In this document: positions 11,163 to 21,158 of the stretch, one piece after another
Position numbering within the stretch: the stretch's first letter is position 1
Layout of the letters: each line of letters starts with the position of its first letter
Assembly: GCA_039105265.1 (NCBI GenBank)
Contig: JAPFFF010000028.1
Coordinates: 1,488,001-1,552,000 of the forward strand
DNA length: 64,000 nt
Origin: Tritrichomonas musculus
Lineage: Eukaryota > Parabasalia > Tritrichomonadida > Tritrichomonadidae
Reading direction: 5' to 3'
Position numbers and translations under genes: made by a program
Notes under the pieces: model-generated
Seen by the model: only the letters and a program-made list of their open reading frames with translations
The model's database searches: none
Told to the model about the DNA's origin: nothing

Positions 11163-13637
11163 ATGTTTGAAGATGATATTGATGTTGTAAATCAAATTCA
11201 AGCCGATACACCAGAACTATTTAAAGCCACAATTGAAGGCATAGTAGATCAACCGATGTCGAAATACTTGGGATTCAGAGACTACGTCTCAAACCTATTT
11301 TCAAAAATCAATACAGGCGTTCCTTATACAGGCAGACATACACCTTTAAACTTCAACGGGACCAGAACATGGCATTTTGATTGCATTTTTGGTGGACGAT
11401 CCAGAAGCAAAACAGGTAAAAATTCAAAGAAAAAGTGGAATTGTTCATCATATATTGAATTTACAATTTCAAACATAAATGGTGAATATTACATTACTTT
11501 TAAGGAGGCAAATTGGATTCACACTCATCCAATGACTCGTCTTTTCATCGAGTCAAATTCCATAATCACTCAAGCCCGAATAGATGAAATTAAAGAGATG
11601 ACAATAAATGGATCATCAGCCAATCAAATTAGAAAAAAGCCAGATTATTCATTTATCCCTGCTCAAAAATTTTATAGAATACGACACGAAGAAATGAAAA
11701 AAAGACAATCATCAGAAATTGACGAATTAATTCAAAAAAGTAATTTATATAATAATGAATTTTATGTTTTACATCATTGGAGAACCGATTTAATAACAAA
11801 GGTGAAGAAATATAATGGATCATCTTTTATAAGCAAAAAGTTTATAAATTGGGAAATAGCACATGACATATGCTTTATGGATGATACATGTTGTATTAAC
11901 ATTTTTGACTTTCCTTTAATCACCATTACATTTGAAGATTTCAATGAAAAGAGACAAATTTTAGCTTTCGGTTTCTTAGCTGGTCGAGGCGAAGAATATT
12001 TTGTAAGTTTTTTGAATGATGTAAAAGAAAAATTAAAGAAAGATATTCGGATATTTATTGTGGACAGATGGATGGGTCAAAAAAATGCTATATCAATTGT
12101 TTTTAATAATTCAACTATCGTATTTTGTCGTATTCATTTGGAAAGAAATATACGAACAACATTCGGTGAATATTCCCAAGTAGGAAGCCTTCTACACCAA
12201 TTATTCAAAGGCACAATTTCTAAAGATAAATATCTAAATGAATTACAGAAATTAATTGATTCATCAAAGAAGCATAAAAGAGCACTCAAAACTTTATATA
12301 GCGATGTTGATTCATACTGTCCTTCGAAATTAAATGATTTACAATTAAGAAAACATACAACAACAAATGCACAAGAAGGCCTATTTGGAACTTTAAAGGC
12401 AAGATATGGAAATGATCGTCTTCCGCTCTCTGATATTTTAACAGGAATAATTGGTTTATATAATGCTGGTTTCGTCAATTCAATTAAAACCCCACCTCAA
12501 TCTTTCAAAACAATGATATATCAAGGACCAGCACTCGGATCATTAGCATTTGATATTTTGAAAGAAGAAATAAGCAAAGTTTCAAATATTATTAAATTAA
12601 TGAAAAGTGATGACCTAGCAGATATTCAAAAAGGAAGAGATTTGATGAGTTGTGAATGCAAATGTTTATTAAAATCACGGTATGGACTTCCTTGCTTTCA
12701 TCAAATACTAGCCAATTTCCAATCACATAACATTCCGCTAATAAAGGCTGAATCAATTCCAAATATATATTTCTTCGAACAGCCTGGTAATGACTTCCCA
12801 ACTTTTGTAGAACATATCGATGATAAGCAAAATGAATGCAATGATTATTCTTTTGCTTATTTAATGGACAAATTTTCAAAAGTAGCAACGAAGGCTCCTA
12901 AAGATGATGATTTAAAAAAAAATATTAATGAGTTCTTTGAAAAAGTCCACATTGATGAAGGACCTGAGCCATTAAATTTAAAACAAAAAGGGAGAAAAAA
13001 GTCCCGACCAGCTGTTAGGAATTCAGGTGGTGTTAAAAAAAAGCAAACAAAATGTTGCACAAGATGTCATCAAAGCGGACATAATAAAGCAACAGGTAAA
13101 AAAAAAGATAATGATGAAATAATAGATAATCAAGATAGTGATGTTGAATTAATAGATGTTCAAGAAAATAATGATGAAAATGAATATTTATTCCAAGAAA
13201 ACGATGATATATTAGAGCCAGAAAATAATGAAAGCACAATTAACAATTCAAATGATGAGGATTTATTTAATGAAACATTTTGTTCTGATCTTGATGTTTT
13301 GAATAAAATAAAAGACAGAAATTCATATTTGAAATTATTATCAAAAGCCCAATTAAAAATACTTGAAAATGCTCCATGTTTTGAAGAATTTCTGGTTCAA
13401 ATCACCGAAAAAAAAGACCCATGCGATAGGCCAACAATAAATGGTATATATTATACGCAATATTCGAAAATACTTAGATATGCAAATATTCATCCAGTAG
13501 ATGATATGCCTCCTGATGTTCATGCCATTAAACTGAATTTCCTAATGAATTTTAATGTGCCAATTCCAAACGATTTACTCCCAGATGTTCTAACAATGGT
13601 CAAGAATTGGGAAAACATTGATGAATTTGATGCTTAG
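11163..13637 (+). CDS. Mutator-like (MULE) transposase
   Basis: 824 residues, one open frame from ATG. N-terminal ~60-125 is a FLYWCH/WRKY-GCM1-like zinc domain (CIF..., NCSSYIEF, ending HTHPM). The central DDE domain shows a first Asp at CFMDDTC, a second at FIVDRWMGQKNA, the MULE-typical CRIHLERN (C-x2-H) and the Glu in NAQEGLFGTLK. Next is a SWIM-type zinc finger CECKCLLKSRYGLPCFH, then a basic stretch and a knuckle-like CCTRCHQSGHNKAT whose usual last Cys is absent, then an acidic tail. Size and order match Mutator transposases with an extended C-terminus. It would cut and paste the element via its terminal repeats. A short initiator-type leader lies upstream. The frame is intact, so it may be active. 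Confidence 0.9.
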   Translation: MFEDDIDVVNQIQADTPELFKATIEGIVDQPMSKYLGFRDYVSNLFSKINTGVPYTGRHTPLNFNGTRTWHFDCIFGGRSRSKTGKNSKKKWNCSSYIEFTISNINGEYYITFKEANWIHTHPMTRLFIESNSIITQARIDEIKEMTINGSSANQIRKKPDYSFIPAQKFYRIRHEEMKKRQSSEIDELIQKSNLYNNEFYVLHHWRTDLITKVKKYNGSSFISKKFINWEIAHDICFMDDTCCINIFDFPLITITFEDFNEKRQILAFGFLAGRGEEYFVSFLNDVKEKLKKDIRIFIVDRWMGQKNAISIVFNNSTIVFCRIHLERNIRTTFGEYSQVGSLLHQLFKGTISKDKYLNELQKLIDSSKKHKRALKTLYSDVDSYCPSKLNDLQLRKHTTTNAQEGLFGTLKARYGNDRLPLSDILTGIIGLYNAGFVNSIKTPPQSFKTMIYQGPALGSLAFDILKEEISKVSNIIKLMKSDDLADIQKGRDLMSCECKCLLKSRYGLPCFHQILANFQSHNIPLIKAESIPNIYFFEQPGNDFPTFVEHIDDKQNECNDYSFAYLMDKFSKVATKAPKDDDLKKNINEFFEKVHIDEGPEPLNLKQKGRKKSRPAVRNSGGVKKKQTKCCTRCHQSGHNKATGKKKDNDEIIDNQDSDVELIDVQENNDENEYLFQENDDILEPENNESTINNSNDEDLFNETFCSDLDVLNKIKDRNSYLKLLSKAQLKILENAPCFEEFLVQITEKKDPCDRPTINGIYYTQYSKILRYANIHPVDDMPPDVHAIKLNFLMNFNVPIPNDLLPDVLTMVKNWENIDEFDA

Positions 13638-13890
13638 AGAATTTTTATTACCATCTTTATTACTTGATTTTCTGATTTTAATAAAAAATCTTCTTTTAAA
13701 CAAAATGATTTTTTTTCTCCAATAATGAAAAACTACTTGATTTAATAATATTCTACAAGACATTGCTATATTAATAATCAAATCCTGTTGTATTTCTCCG
13801 TTATTTAATTATTATTGATATAATAATAAATGCAAATTCAATGATGGATTTATTTGGTAAATTATTTGATTCTTTTTTGAAAATATAATG

Positions 13891-16800
13891 CATATTCCCT
13901 CCTTATTGTAAATACTTGTCCAAACAATATTAATTTAATAAATCATATTTTTAAGAATTTCATTTCCTTGTGAATTAATAGTATTAACCTTAAAAAGGTC
14001 AATTATCTCCTATTTCCCTGTCTAAACCAAAATATATAGATTTCTTAATCTTCACATAAATATTATTGATAACTTAATCGAATGTTCACAAAATTCTTTT
14101 CAATCAATAGTGTTATATAAGCTATTAATAAAATTTTATAGATGAAGCTTAATTAATATAAACTCATCTCTCTTATTTAATAGTTCTGTCGGTATAATAA
14201 AGTTCGATTCAATAAACAGTTTGCGTTTATGCTGCTCCTTTGGCGTCTCGGCTCTGTGATGATAATTATATTAATTAATATAAACTCATCTCTCTTATTT
14301 AATAGTTCTGTCGGTATAATAAAGTTCGATTCAATAAACAGTTTGCGTTTATGCTGCTCCTTTGGCGTCTCGGCTCTGTGATGATAATTATATTAATTAA
14401 TATAAACTCATCTCTCTCATTTAATAGTTCTGTCGGTATAATAAAGTTCGATTCAATAAACAGTTTGCGTTTATGCTGCTCCTTTGGCGTCTCGGCTCTG
14501 TGATGATAATTATATTAATTAATATAAACTCATCTCTCTTATTTAATAGTTCTGTCGGTATAATAAAGTTCGATTCAATAAACAGTTTGCGTTTATGCTG
14601 CTCCTTTGGCGTCTCGGCTCTGTGATGATAATTATATTAATTAATATAAACTCATCTCTCTTATTTAATAGTTCTGTCGGTATAATAAAGTTCGATTCAA
14701 TAAACAGTTTGCGTTTATGCTGCTCCTTTGGCGTCTCGGCTCTGTGATGATAATTATATTAATTAATATAAACTCATCTCTCTTATTTAATAGTTCTGTC
14801 GGTATAATAAAGTTCGATTCAATAAACAGTTTGCGTTTATGCTGCTCCTTTGGCGTCTCGGCTCTGTGATGATAATTATATTAATTAATATAATTATCAT
14901 CTCTCTCATTTAATAGTTCTGTCGGTATAATAAAGTTCGATTCAATAAACAGTTTGCGTTTATGCTGCTCCTTTGGCGTCTCGGCTCTGTGATGATAATT
15001 ATATTAATTAATATAAACTCATCTCTCTTATTTAATAGTTCTGTCGGTATAATAAAGTTCGATTCAATAAACAGTTTGCGTTTATGCTGCTCCTTTGGCG
15101 TCTCGGCTCTGTGATGATAATTATATTAATTAATATAAACTCATCTCTCTCATTTAATAGTTTTGTCGGTATAATAAAGTTCGATTCAATAAACAGTTTG
15201 TGTTTATGCTGCTCCTTTGGCGTCTCGGCTCTGTGATGATAATTATATTAATTAATATAAACTCATCTCTCTTATTTAATAGTTCTGTCGGTATAATAAA
15301 GTTCGATTCAATAAACAGTTTGCGTTTATGCTGCTCCTTTGGCGTCTCGGCTCTGTGATGATAATTATATTAATTAATATAAACTCATCTCTCTTATTTA
15401 ATAGTTCTGTCGGTATAATAAAGTTCGATTCAATAAACAGTTTGCGTTTATGCTGCTCCTTTGGCGTCTCGGCTCTGTGATGATAATTATATTAATTAAT
15501 ATAAACTCATCTCTCTCATTTAATAGTTCTGTCGGTATAATAAAGTTCGATTCAATAAACAGTTTGCGTTTATGCTGCTCCTTTGGCGTCTCGGCTCTGT
15601 GATGATAATTATATTAATTAATATAAACTCATCTCTCTTATTTAATAGTTCTGTCGGTATAATAAAGTTCGATTCAATAAACAGTTTGCGTTTATGCTGC
15701 TCCTTTGGCGTCTCGGCTCTGTGATGATAATTATATTAATTAATATAAACTCATCTCTCTCATTTAATAGTTCTGTCGGTATAATAAAGTTCGATTCAAT
15801 AAACAGTTTGCGTTTATGCTGCTCCTTTGGCGTCTCGGCTCTGTGATGATAATTATATTAATTAATATAAACTCATCTCTCTTATTTAATAGTTTTGTCG
15901 GTATAATAAAGTTCGATTCAATAAACAGTTTGCGTTTATGCTGTTCCTTTGGCGTCTCGGCTCTGTGATGATAATTATATTAATTAATATAAACTCATCT
16001 CTCTTATTTAATAGTTCTGTCGGTATAATAAAGTTCGATTCAATAAACAGTTTGCGTTTATGCTGCTCCTTTGGCGTCTCGGCTCTGTGATGATAATTAT
16101 ATTAATTAATATAAACTCATCTCTCTTATTTAATAGTTCTGTCGGTATAATAAAGTTCGATTCAATAAACAGTTTGCGTTTATGCTGCTCCTTTGGCGTC
16201 TCGGCTCTGTGATGATAATTATATTAATTAATATAATTATCATCTCTCTCATTTAATAGTTCTGTCGGTATAATAAAGTTCGATTCAATAAACAGTTTGC
16301 GTTTATGCTGCTCCTTTGGCGTCTCGGCTCTGTGATGATAATTATATTAATTAATATAAACTCATCTCTCTTATTTAATAGTTCTGTCGGTATAATAAAG
16401 TTCGATTCAATAAACAGTTTGCGTTTATGCTGCTCCTTTGGCGTCTCGGCTCTGTGATGATAATTATATTAATTAATATAAACTCATCTCTCTCATTTAA
16501 TAGTTTTGTCGGTATAATAAAGTTCGATTCAATAAACAGTTTGTGTTTATGCTGCTCCTTTGGCGTCTCGGCTCTGTGATGATAATTATATTAATTAATA
16601 TAAACTCATCTCTCTTATTTAATAGTTCTGTCGGTATAATAAAGTTCGATTCAATAAACAGTTTGCGTTTATGCTGCTCCTTTGGCGTCTCGGCTCTGTG
16701 ATGATAATTATATTAATTAATATAAACTCATCTCTCTTATTTAATAGTTCTGTCGGTATAATAAAGTTCGATTCAATAAACAGTTTGCGTTTATGCTGCT

Positions 16801-17386
16801 CCTTTGGCGTCTCGGCTCTGTGATGATAATTATATTAATTAATATAAACTCATCTCTCTCATTTAATAGTTCTGTCGGTATAATAAAGTTCGATTCAATA
16901 AACAGTTTGCGTTTATGCTGCTCCTTTGGCGTCTCGGCTCTGTGATGATAATTATATTAATTAATATAAACTCATCTCTCTTATTTAATAGTTTTGTCGG
17001 TATAATAAAGTTCGATTCAATAAACAGTTTGCGTTTATGCTGTTCCTTTGGCGTCTCGGCTCTGTGATGATAATTATATTAATTAATATAAACTCATCTC
17101 TCTTATTTAATAGTTCTGTCGGTATAATAAAGTTCGATTCAATAAACAGTTTGCGTTTATGCTGCTCCTTTGGCGTCTCGGCTCTGTGATGATAACTATT
17201 AAGCTAATTTTAATCAAAACAGAATTTTCCAAATTAGTTTTTCCAATATATTTTACATACTTTTTTGAATTTATAAATATCTCCAATCTCAGAAAAAGTT
17301 CTGGACGATTTTTTCTGAAGTACGATACAGGGTCAATATTGACCTTAACCGTTGGGGTCAAAAGAGATTGGGGGCAAAAAATATCT

Positions 17387-17389
<3 letters not shown>
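13891..17389 (-). repeat. Right terminal inverted repeat of the MULE
   Basis: Mirror of the left terminus, expanded to 3.5 kb by 25 tandem units. The 14-bp palindrome lies at 17331-17344. The inner unique portion (13891-14150) matches 5540-5795 in inverted orientation almost base for base. Confidence 0.85.
14153..17195 (-). repeat. Tandem array, about 25 copies of the 122-bp unit (right arm)
   Basis: Successive copies start 122 bp apart over 24 intervals. Units differ at a few diagnostic positions: CTCTTATTT or CTCTCATTT, TTCTGTCGG or TTTTGTCGG, GCGTTT or GTGTTT, CTGCTCC or CTGTTCC, and two copies where AAACTCAT reads AATTATCAT. The order of variants repeats with a period of about 11 units, so the array grew partly by duplication of a multi-unit block. 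Confidence 0.85.

Positions 17390-17457
<68 letters not shown>
17390..17457. repeat. T68 homopolymer
   Basis: Sixty-eight consecutive T directly outside the right end of the MULE; 17 T lie outside the left end in the same orientation. This fits insertion into a T tract, with subsequent slippage. The exact length in the assembly may be unreliable. Confidence 0.8.
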
Positions 17458-17767
17458 CATATAGTATATTTAATTTTTTTTTGTTTATTTTGATTTTTTT
17501 TCGGTCAAAAAGTTTCCACAATTTGATAGAGTGAAAAATAATCATGAACTTTTTCTTGGAGCAAAAAATAAAACATAACTTTTTCTTAAAGATAAAAAAT
17601 AAAATAACTTTTTGATGCAAAATGTTTATGACAAGAGAAACCAAATTGACCCTCAATTATTTTTCTATTTATTTTAATCGTTTGTTTTTATAGAATACTT
17701 GCTTAAAATAGAACAATGTTCTTGAAAGAAAAATATATTATTACGCCATTATTATCTAAAGCATAGA

Positions 17768-17794
17768 CACTTTTTGAGCGAAGCTCAAAAAGTG
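17768..17794. repeat. Perfect hairpin 1, 12-bp stem
   Basis: CACTTTTTGAGC, loop GAA, then its exact complement. First of three related hairpins spaced about 120-130 bp apart. Confidence 0.8.
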
Positions 17795-17884
17795 GCGTTT
17801 CTTGCAATTTCCTCAAATCAGATATTCAAATATCAAAACCAGCTATAACCAAGTTATTACATAACCGAAATGAATCTTATGCTT

Positions 17885-17917
17885 GGCCACTTTTTGAGCG
17901 AAGCTCAAAAAGTGGCC
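17885..17917. repeat. Perfect hairpin 2, 15-bp stem
   Basis: GGCCACTTTTTGAGC, loop GAA, exact complement. Same core as hairpin 1 with a longer stem. Confidence 0.8.
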
Positions 17918-18012
17918 TTTTATTATTTTCAAATTAGATTTCTTTTCAAAACTTAAACAAATCAACTTTCATGAAGAAAACAAAAGAAATATTGTACCTA
18001 ATAGATCCCAAG

Positions 18013-18051
18013 AATGTCAACTTTTTGAGCTTTGCTCAAAAAGTTGACATT
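18013..18051. repeat. Perfect hairpin 3, 18-bp stem with paired changes
   Basis: AATGTCAACTTTTTGAGC, loop TTT, exact complement. Relative to hairpin 2 the stem base differs on both sides so that pairing is kept. Confidence 0.8.
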
Positions 18052-18160
18052 AAATGATATTAATTATTATTTGAATTTCAAAATACAAAAAACATTTATG
18101 TATGTTCAAAAATTATTGTTTATTAAATGACTTATGATTATATCGCGCGTTAGGTTTCTT

Positions 18161-18197
<37 letters not shown>

Positions 18198-18390
18198 TTT
18201 TAAAAACCATCAAAAGTCAATTTATTTTAACGTGACAGGAGAAGGCCGAGTATGTAAAGAAGCACGTAGAGGAACCAGAAATGAATGTACAAGAAGAGAT
18301 ACACCAAATGAAAGAGACAATAAATAGGATCATACAATTCTTAAATCCACCACAAGAAAAACCATAAGTGCATTCATTTATTCTCTACCA

Positions 18391-19197
18391 TTATTGATTT
18401 TTTATTTTTGTTTCTCCTCCTTCTGTCACATGTACTATCATATAAGGACGTTTATTTTTCATTTCTGACATAGTTTTGTACATATCATAGAATTCATCAA
18501 AAGTTAAGTTACTGGCGGACTGTGAATATATGAAGTGGAGTTGCTGTTTGTTGAAGCATGGGAAGATAAATAATGTTGTGATCTCGTTCTTGATATGCGG
18601 TGCGAGACCTTTCCATGATTGAATCAGCAAGAAGTAAGATATGTTTGTGTGTCTGCAGCGGCGTAGTTGTTGTGAGAAATATGATTCTGGTGCTGCGAAC
18701 AATTTTGAATTTACTATATCATCAAAGAGTATAAGAGTATGTTGGGTGTCTTTACTGAAGTCATGAACGTGCAACACTTTCAACATATCCTCCATCTGTC
18801 CATCATCTATTTTTTCCTCTAAATTCTCTCTCTTTATCATATAGTACAAGTTTTTAGCAGAGATTAATTCTTGAATGGCATCCTTACAATTTTTCTCACT
18901 TACTACTATATATGGGATTTGAATGAACGTCTTCAGTGACTGCCAACTCTTATCATTCTCATCTCCGTTCTTCGTAACATATATTAACAAATGATGTGTA
19001 CTTAGAAGTGATATTTTAATGATTTCCTGTAGTGCTATCACAGTTTTTCCCATAGACTGTTTTCCTACTATAACATTCACAGAGTTGTAGCGAACATCTA
19101 TATCATTGTGGATTTCATCTATGCTACTTCCACATAAGTTATTTTTGTTTATCTCTAGTGCTTGTGATACTATGTCATGAACTTTTTCTAGACTCAT
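18391..19197 (-). CDS. Polinton packaging ATPase (FtsK/HerA, A32-like)
   Basis: 268 residues from ATG at 19197. Residues ~38-56 hold a Walker A motif (VIVGKQSMGKTVIAL), and a Walker B with hydrophobic run and acidic pair follows (HTLILFDDIV). A downstream RRCRHTNI segment resembles the sensor/arginine region of viral genome-packaging ATPases. In Polintons and related viruses this enzyme is thought to pump DNA into the capsid. The length is usual for the family. The gene is followed on the same strand by nothing coding; the next gene upstream (19301-20638) is in the same orientation, with repeated ATGGTTCC motifs between them. Confidence 0.85.
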   Translation of the reverse strand: MSLEKVHDIVSQALEINKNNLCGSSIDEIHNDIDVRYNSVNVIVGKQSMGKTVIALQEIIKISLLSTHHLLIYVTKNGDENDKSWQSLKTFIQIPYIVVSEKNCKDAIQELISAKNLYYMIKRENLEEKIDDGQMEDMLKVLHVHDFSKDTQHTLILFDDIVNSKLFAAPESYFSQQLRRCRHTNISYFLLIQSWKGLAPHIKNEITTLFIFPCFNKQQLHFIYSQSASNLTFDEFYDMYKTMSEMKNKRPYMIVHVTEGGETKIKNQ

Positions 19198-19228
19198 TTT
19201 GCTGTTGGTAAATTGAGAAAGCCCAGTA

Positions 19229-19300
19229 GTGATAAAAATAAATAACTCTCACTTATGGTTCCTCTCACTTATGGTTCCCTTCTCATTTATGGTTCCCTTC
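19229..19300 (-). promoter_or_regulatory. Repeated ATGGTTC-type motif upstream of the ATPase gene
   Basis: Three copies of TCA(C/T)TTATGGTTCC in 72 bp between two minus-strand Polinton genes. The core recurs in other intergenic gaps of the element (20664-20790, 28446-28542, 30519-30626). Likely a shared promoter or control element; inference only. Confidence 0.45.
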
Positions 19301-20638
19301 TTATTGCCTTCTTCGTGGTGGTGGTTGTGCATTTTGATCATATGGTATGTTGTTAGCTTGGCAGTATTGTATGATAGTAGTTTTGAGTATATTAATGATG
19401 TTATTTCTTGTGTTAGTTTTGGTTTGTGGATCTCCGTAGTACAAGTCACTTATGTTTCCAGTCACAATATCATCAATTTCATCTCTGCAATCCTTCTTAG
19501 CTTTGGCAACAGCGGTAGGATTATTACCATCTATACCATATTTGTTCAATATAGGATTAATAAATACTGTTTGCCATAAGTATGCTGTAGCTCTAGCAAT
19601 AATAGGCAATTTAACTTCTGCTGGTAAATTCTGAATTGGAGCAATAGCATACTTAAGTGTGAGTTCTTTATCGAGAAGGTATTTCCTGAATCTCTGGTAT
19701 GGTGAAAGTCTCTTAGCTTTACGAACAGAGTAGCCTGTAGTGTTAACACCATCTGGAAATCCTCTATAGCCTGGCCTAACATTACCAATATTTCTAGGAT
19801 CAGTGCCGTCATCATCAATATAGTGTAAGTTATGTAATTGTTCACGAATCCACTTATTCTTAGGATTTCCTGCTCTGTCTTTCCTTAGTGGGAATTGTTG
19901 GTAGTAAGCAAGGTCATGTGGGAATTTAGAGATTGTAGTTGTGTAGCCATTTACGTATAAAGGTTGGTTTCTTGAATTATATACAACGACATCAGGAATT
20001 CCATCATTGTTGATATCAGTCAAGTTTGTAATTTCTGCTGGTCCATTGGGGTCTTTTTTGTTGAGAAACCATTTTGCATTTGGTTTTGCTTTTAAGTTAT
20101 GTTTTTTGATCATATGATCTGCACCTGCTGGAGATATTGCTTGTTTTACTCTAGTGATATCACGTTTCATGTTTAGGATTAATTTTGCAAGATCTTCCAT
20201 ACCAACTTTAGAAGTGAAACCACCTGGATTAATGCTGCTGACCTTTTCTGTTATACCTTTTATTAACCACTGTCTTGCATATGCTCTTTGTTGTTCTGTA
20301 GTTCCAAAGAGTTCATCCATGTCTTCTGGTTTAATGGCAGTACCATTGAGCTTATTAAACATTGTAAGTAAGTCAGCATCAGTATTTGTATGACCCATGA
20401 TTTCTTGAACATTGCCATTTCTAGGATCCATGTAATTAGGAAGTCCATAACTCTTGAAATCTCTATCTCTAGGCGTCTTGTTCCACTGTGCTCCTGGTAC
20501 AAACTGTGATGGTAACTCTGCTCTTTGTACTTGTGCTTGTGGGCGCCATAATTGCTGTGGAATTGTATCTATATCGAAATTATTTAACTGTTCATCCTCA
20601 ATATCTATTTCTTGTTGTTGTTGTTGCGGCTGTTCCAT
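19301..20638 (-). CDS. Polinton protein of unknown function, possible structural protein
   Basis: 445 residues from the ATG at 20638 (MEQPQQQQQ). The frame stays open further upstream, but there it only reads through 27-bp tandem repeats, giving a monotonous ICENHLCFA peptide, so the internal ATG is preferred. The N-terminus is Gln-rich; the middle has a calcium-loop-like DINNDGIPDVVVYN (residues ~220-235) followed by an aromatic- and Pro-rich region with PGYRGFPDG; the tail is basic (PPPRRRQ). Its position beside the packaging ATPase fits a virion protein, but I cannot name the fold. Other options are a scaffolding or DNA-associated protein. Confidence 0.6.
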   Translation of the reverse strand: MEQPQQQQQEIDIEDEQLNNFDIDTIPQQLWRPQAQVQRAELPSQFVPGAQWNKTPRDRDFKSYGLPNYMDPRNGNVQEIMGHTNTDADLLTMFNKLNGTAIKPEDMDELFGTTEQQRAYARQWLIKGITEKVSSINPGGFTSKVGMEDLAKLILNMKRDITRVKQAISPAGADHMIKKHNLKAKPNAKWFLNKKDPNGPAEITNLTDINNDGIPDVVVYNSRNQPLYVNGYTTTISKFPHDLAYYQQFPLRKDRAGNPKNKWIREQLHNLHYIDDDGTDPRNIGNVRPGYRGFPDGVNTTGYSVRKAKRLSPYQRFRKYLLDKELTLKYAIAPIQNLPAEVKLPIIARATAYLWQTVFINPILNKYGIDGNNPTAVAKAKKDCRDEIDDIVTGNISDLYYGDPQTKTNTRNNIINILKTTIIQYCQANNIPYDQNAQPPPRRRQ

Positions 20639-20663
20639 TTTTAAATTTTCAGAAAAATAACAT

Positions 20664-20790
20664 AAATGGTTCTCACAAATTGCAAAACATAAATGGTTCT
20701 CACAAATTGCAAAACAAAGATGGTTCTCACAAATTGCAAAACATAAATGGTTCTCACAAATTGCAAAACATAAATGGTTCTCACAAATGA
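20664..20790. repeat. 27-bp tandem repeat (about 5 copies) between divergent Polinton genes
   Basis: About five copies of a 27-bp unit containing AAATGGTTCTCACAAATTGC. It sits in the gap between a leftward gene (start 20638) and a rightward gene (start 20826), the place expected for a bidirectional control region. The core ATGGTTC is shared with other gaps of the element. Confidence 0.75.
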
Positions 20791-20817
20791 AGAAGCAACG
20801 ATAATTTCTTTTCTTTT

Positions 20818-20825
20818 TCATAAAA
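20818..20825 (+). promoter_or_regulatory. Initiator-like TCATA just before the ATG at 20826
   Basis: TCATA at 20818-20822 fits TCA-pyrimidine-(T/A), with the predicted +1 A at 20820, six bases before the start codon. Confidence 0.4.
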
Positions 20826-21158
20826 ATGGTCAAAACTTACTACATCACCAAAGACTACATCAATAATTTACCCTCAGAATTTACAAGCAGCTTAAACAAA
20901 AGATATATTTCCTTTCAATACTGTCGTGCAACTTGTAAAGGATATCTTGATGGCGAAACTGAAATTCATTGTAGCTTTATACAGAGAGATGAGTATTGTG
21001 ATTCTCTAGTATGGTATGCTAATGTTGTACCTCCTGATGATAATAGAAAATATGAATTTGTAGGTACGAAAAGACTGTTTAAAGTATGGTTTACAGACAC
21101 GAATGGTAACATTATTGAGCCAGATAACTTTACACTATTTCTGAAATTAGAATATTGA
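20826..21158 (+). CDS. Small Polinton protein, possible beta-rich capsid-associated protein
   Basis: 110 residues from ATG. The second half (RLFKVWFTDTNGNIIEP then NFTLFLKLEY) alternates hydrophobic and polar residues like a terminal beta-hairpin of a jelly-roll. Short VWFTD-x-NG tails are seen, to my recollection, in Polinton minor-capsid-like proteins; this is not verified. It opens a rightward gene block whose next member is the fiber-like gene. No membrane helix. The function remains a guess. Confidence 0.5.
   Translation: MVKTYYITKDYINNLPSEFTSSLNKRYISFQYCRATCKGYLDGETEIHCSFIQRDEYCDSLVWYANVVPPDDNRKYEFVGTKRLFKVWFTDTNGNIIEPDNFTLFLKLEY

Larger units (their letters stand above)
4983..17389. 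mobile_element. Mutator-like element (MULE), 12.4 kb, with long asymmetric terminal inverted repeats
   Basis: The termini are inverted copies beginning GGGAGATATTTTTTGCCCCC (4983) and ending with its complement (17389). The inverted repeats run inward to 5795 on the left (813 bp) and from 13891 on the right (3,499 bp). The size difference is accounted for by the number of 122-bp tandem units in each (3 versus 25). The element carries a Mutator-type transposase at 11163-13637 and a broken passenger gene at 7674-8991. Both ends abut T tracts (17 T left, 68 T right), so any target duplication is hidden inside the T run. High arm-to-arm identity and an open transposase suggest recent activity. 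MULEs with a DDE transposase and a SWIM zinc finger are known from Trichomonas. Confidence 0.85.
17458..18238. other. Intergenic between the MULE and the Polinton, with hairpins and a T tract
   Basis: No gene. It contains three perfect hairpins (listed separately) and a run of about 27 T near 18163-18190. TATTTTAACGTGACAG at 18223-18238 is also present at 4940-4955, on the other side of the MULE. Confidence 0.5.

Noticed and set aside
14150-17195. The 122-bp units as tRNA-like or SINE-like repeats (each has GTTCGATTC)
   Set aside because: Only 9 of 11 B-box positions match, there is no A-box, and the units are a strict tandem array within transposon ends.
14150-17195. CRISPR array
   Set aside because: The whole 122-bp unit is repeated without unique spacers and the organism is eukaryotic.
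20639-20833. N-terminal extension of the Polinton gene at 19301-20638
   Set aside because: It only translates a 27-bp tandem repeat (a multiple of three), giving a monotonous peptide. The ATG at 20638 is a better start.
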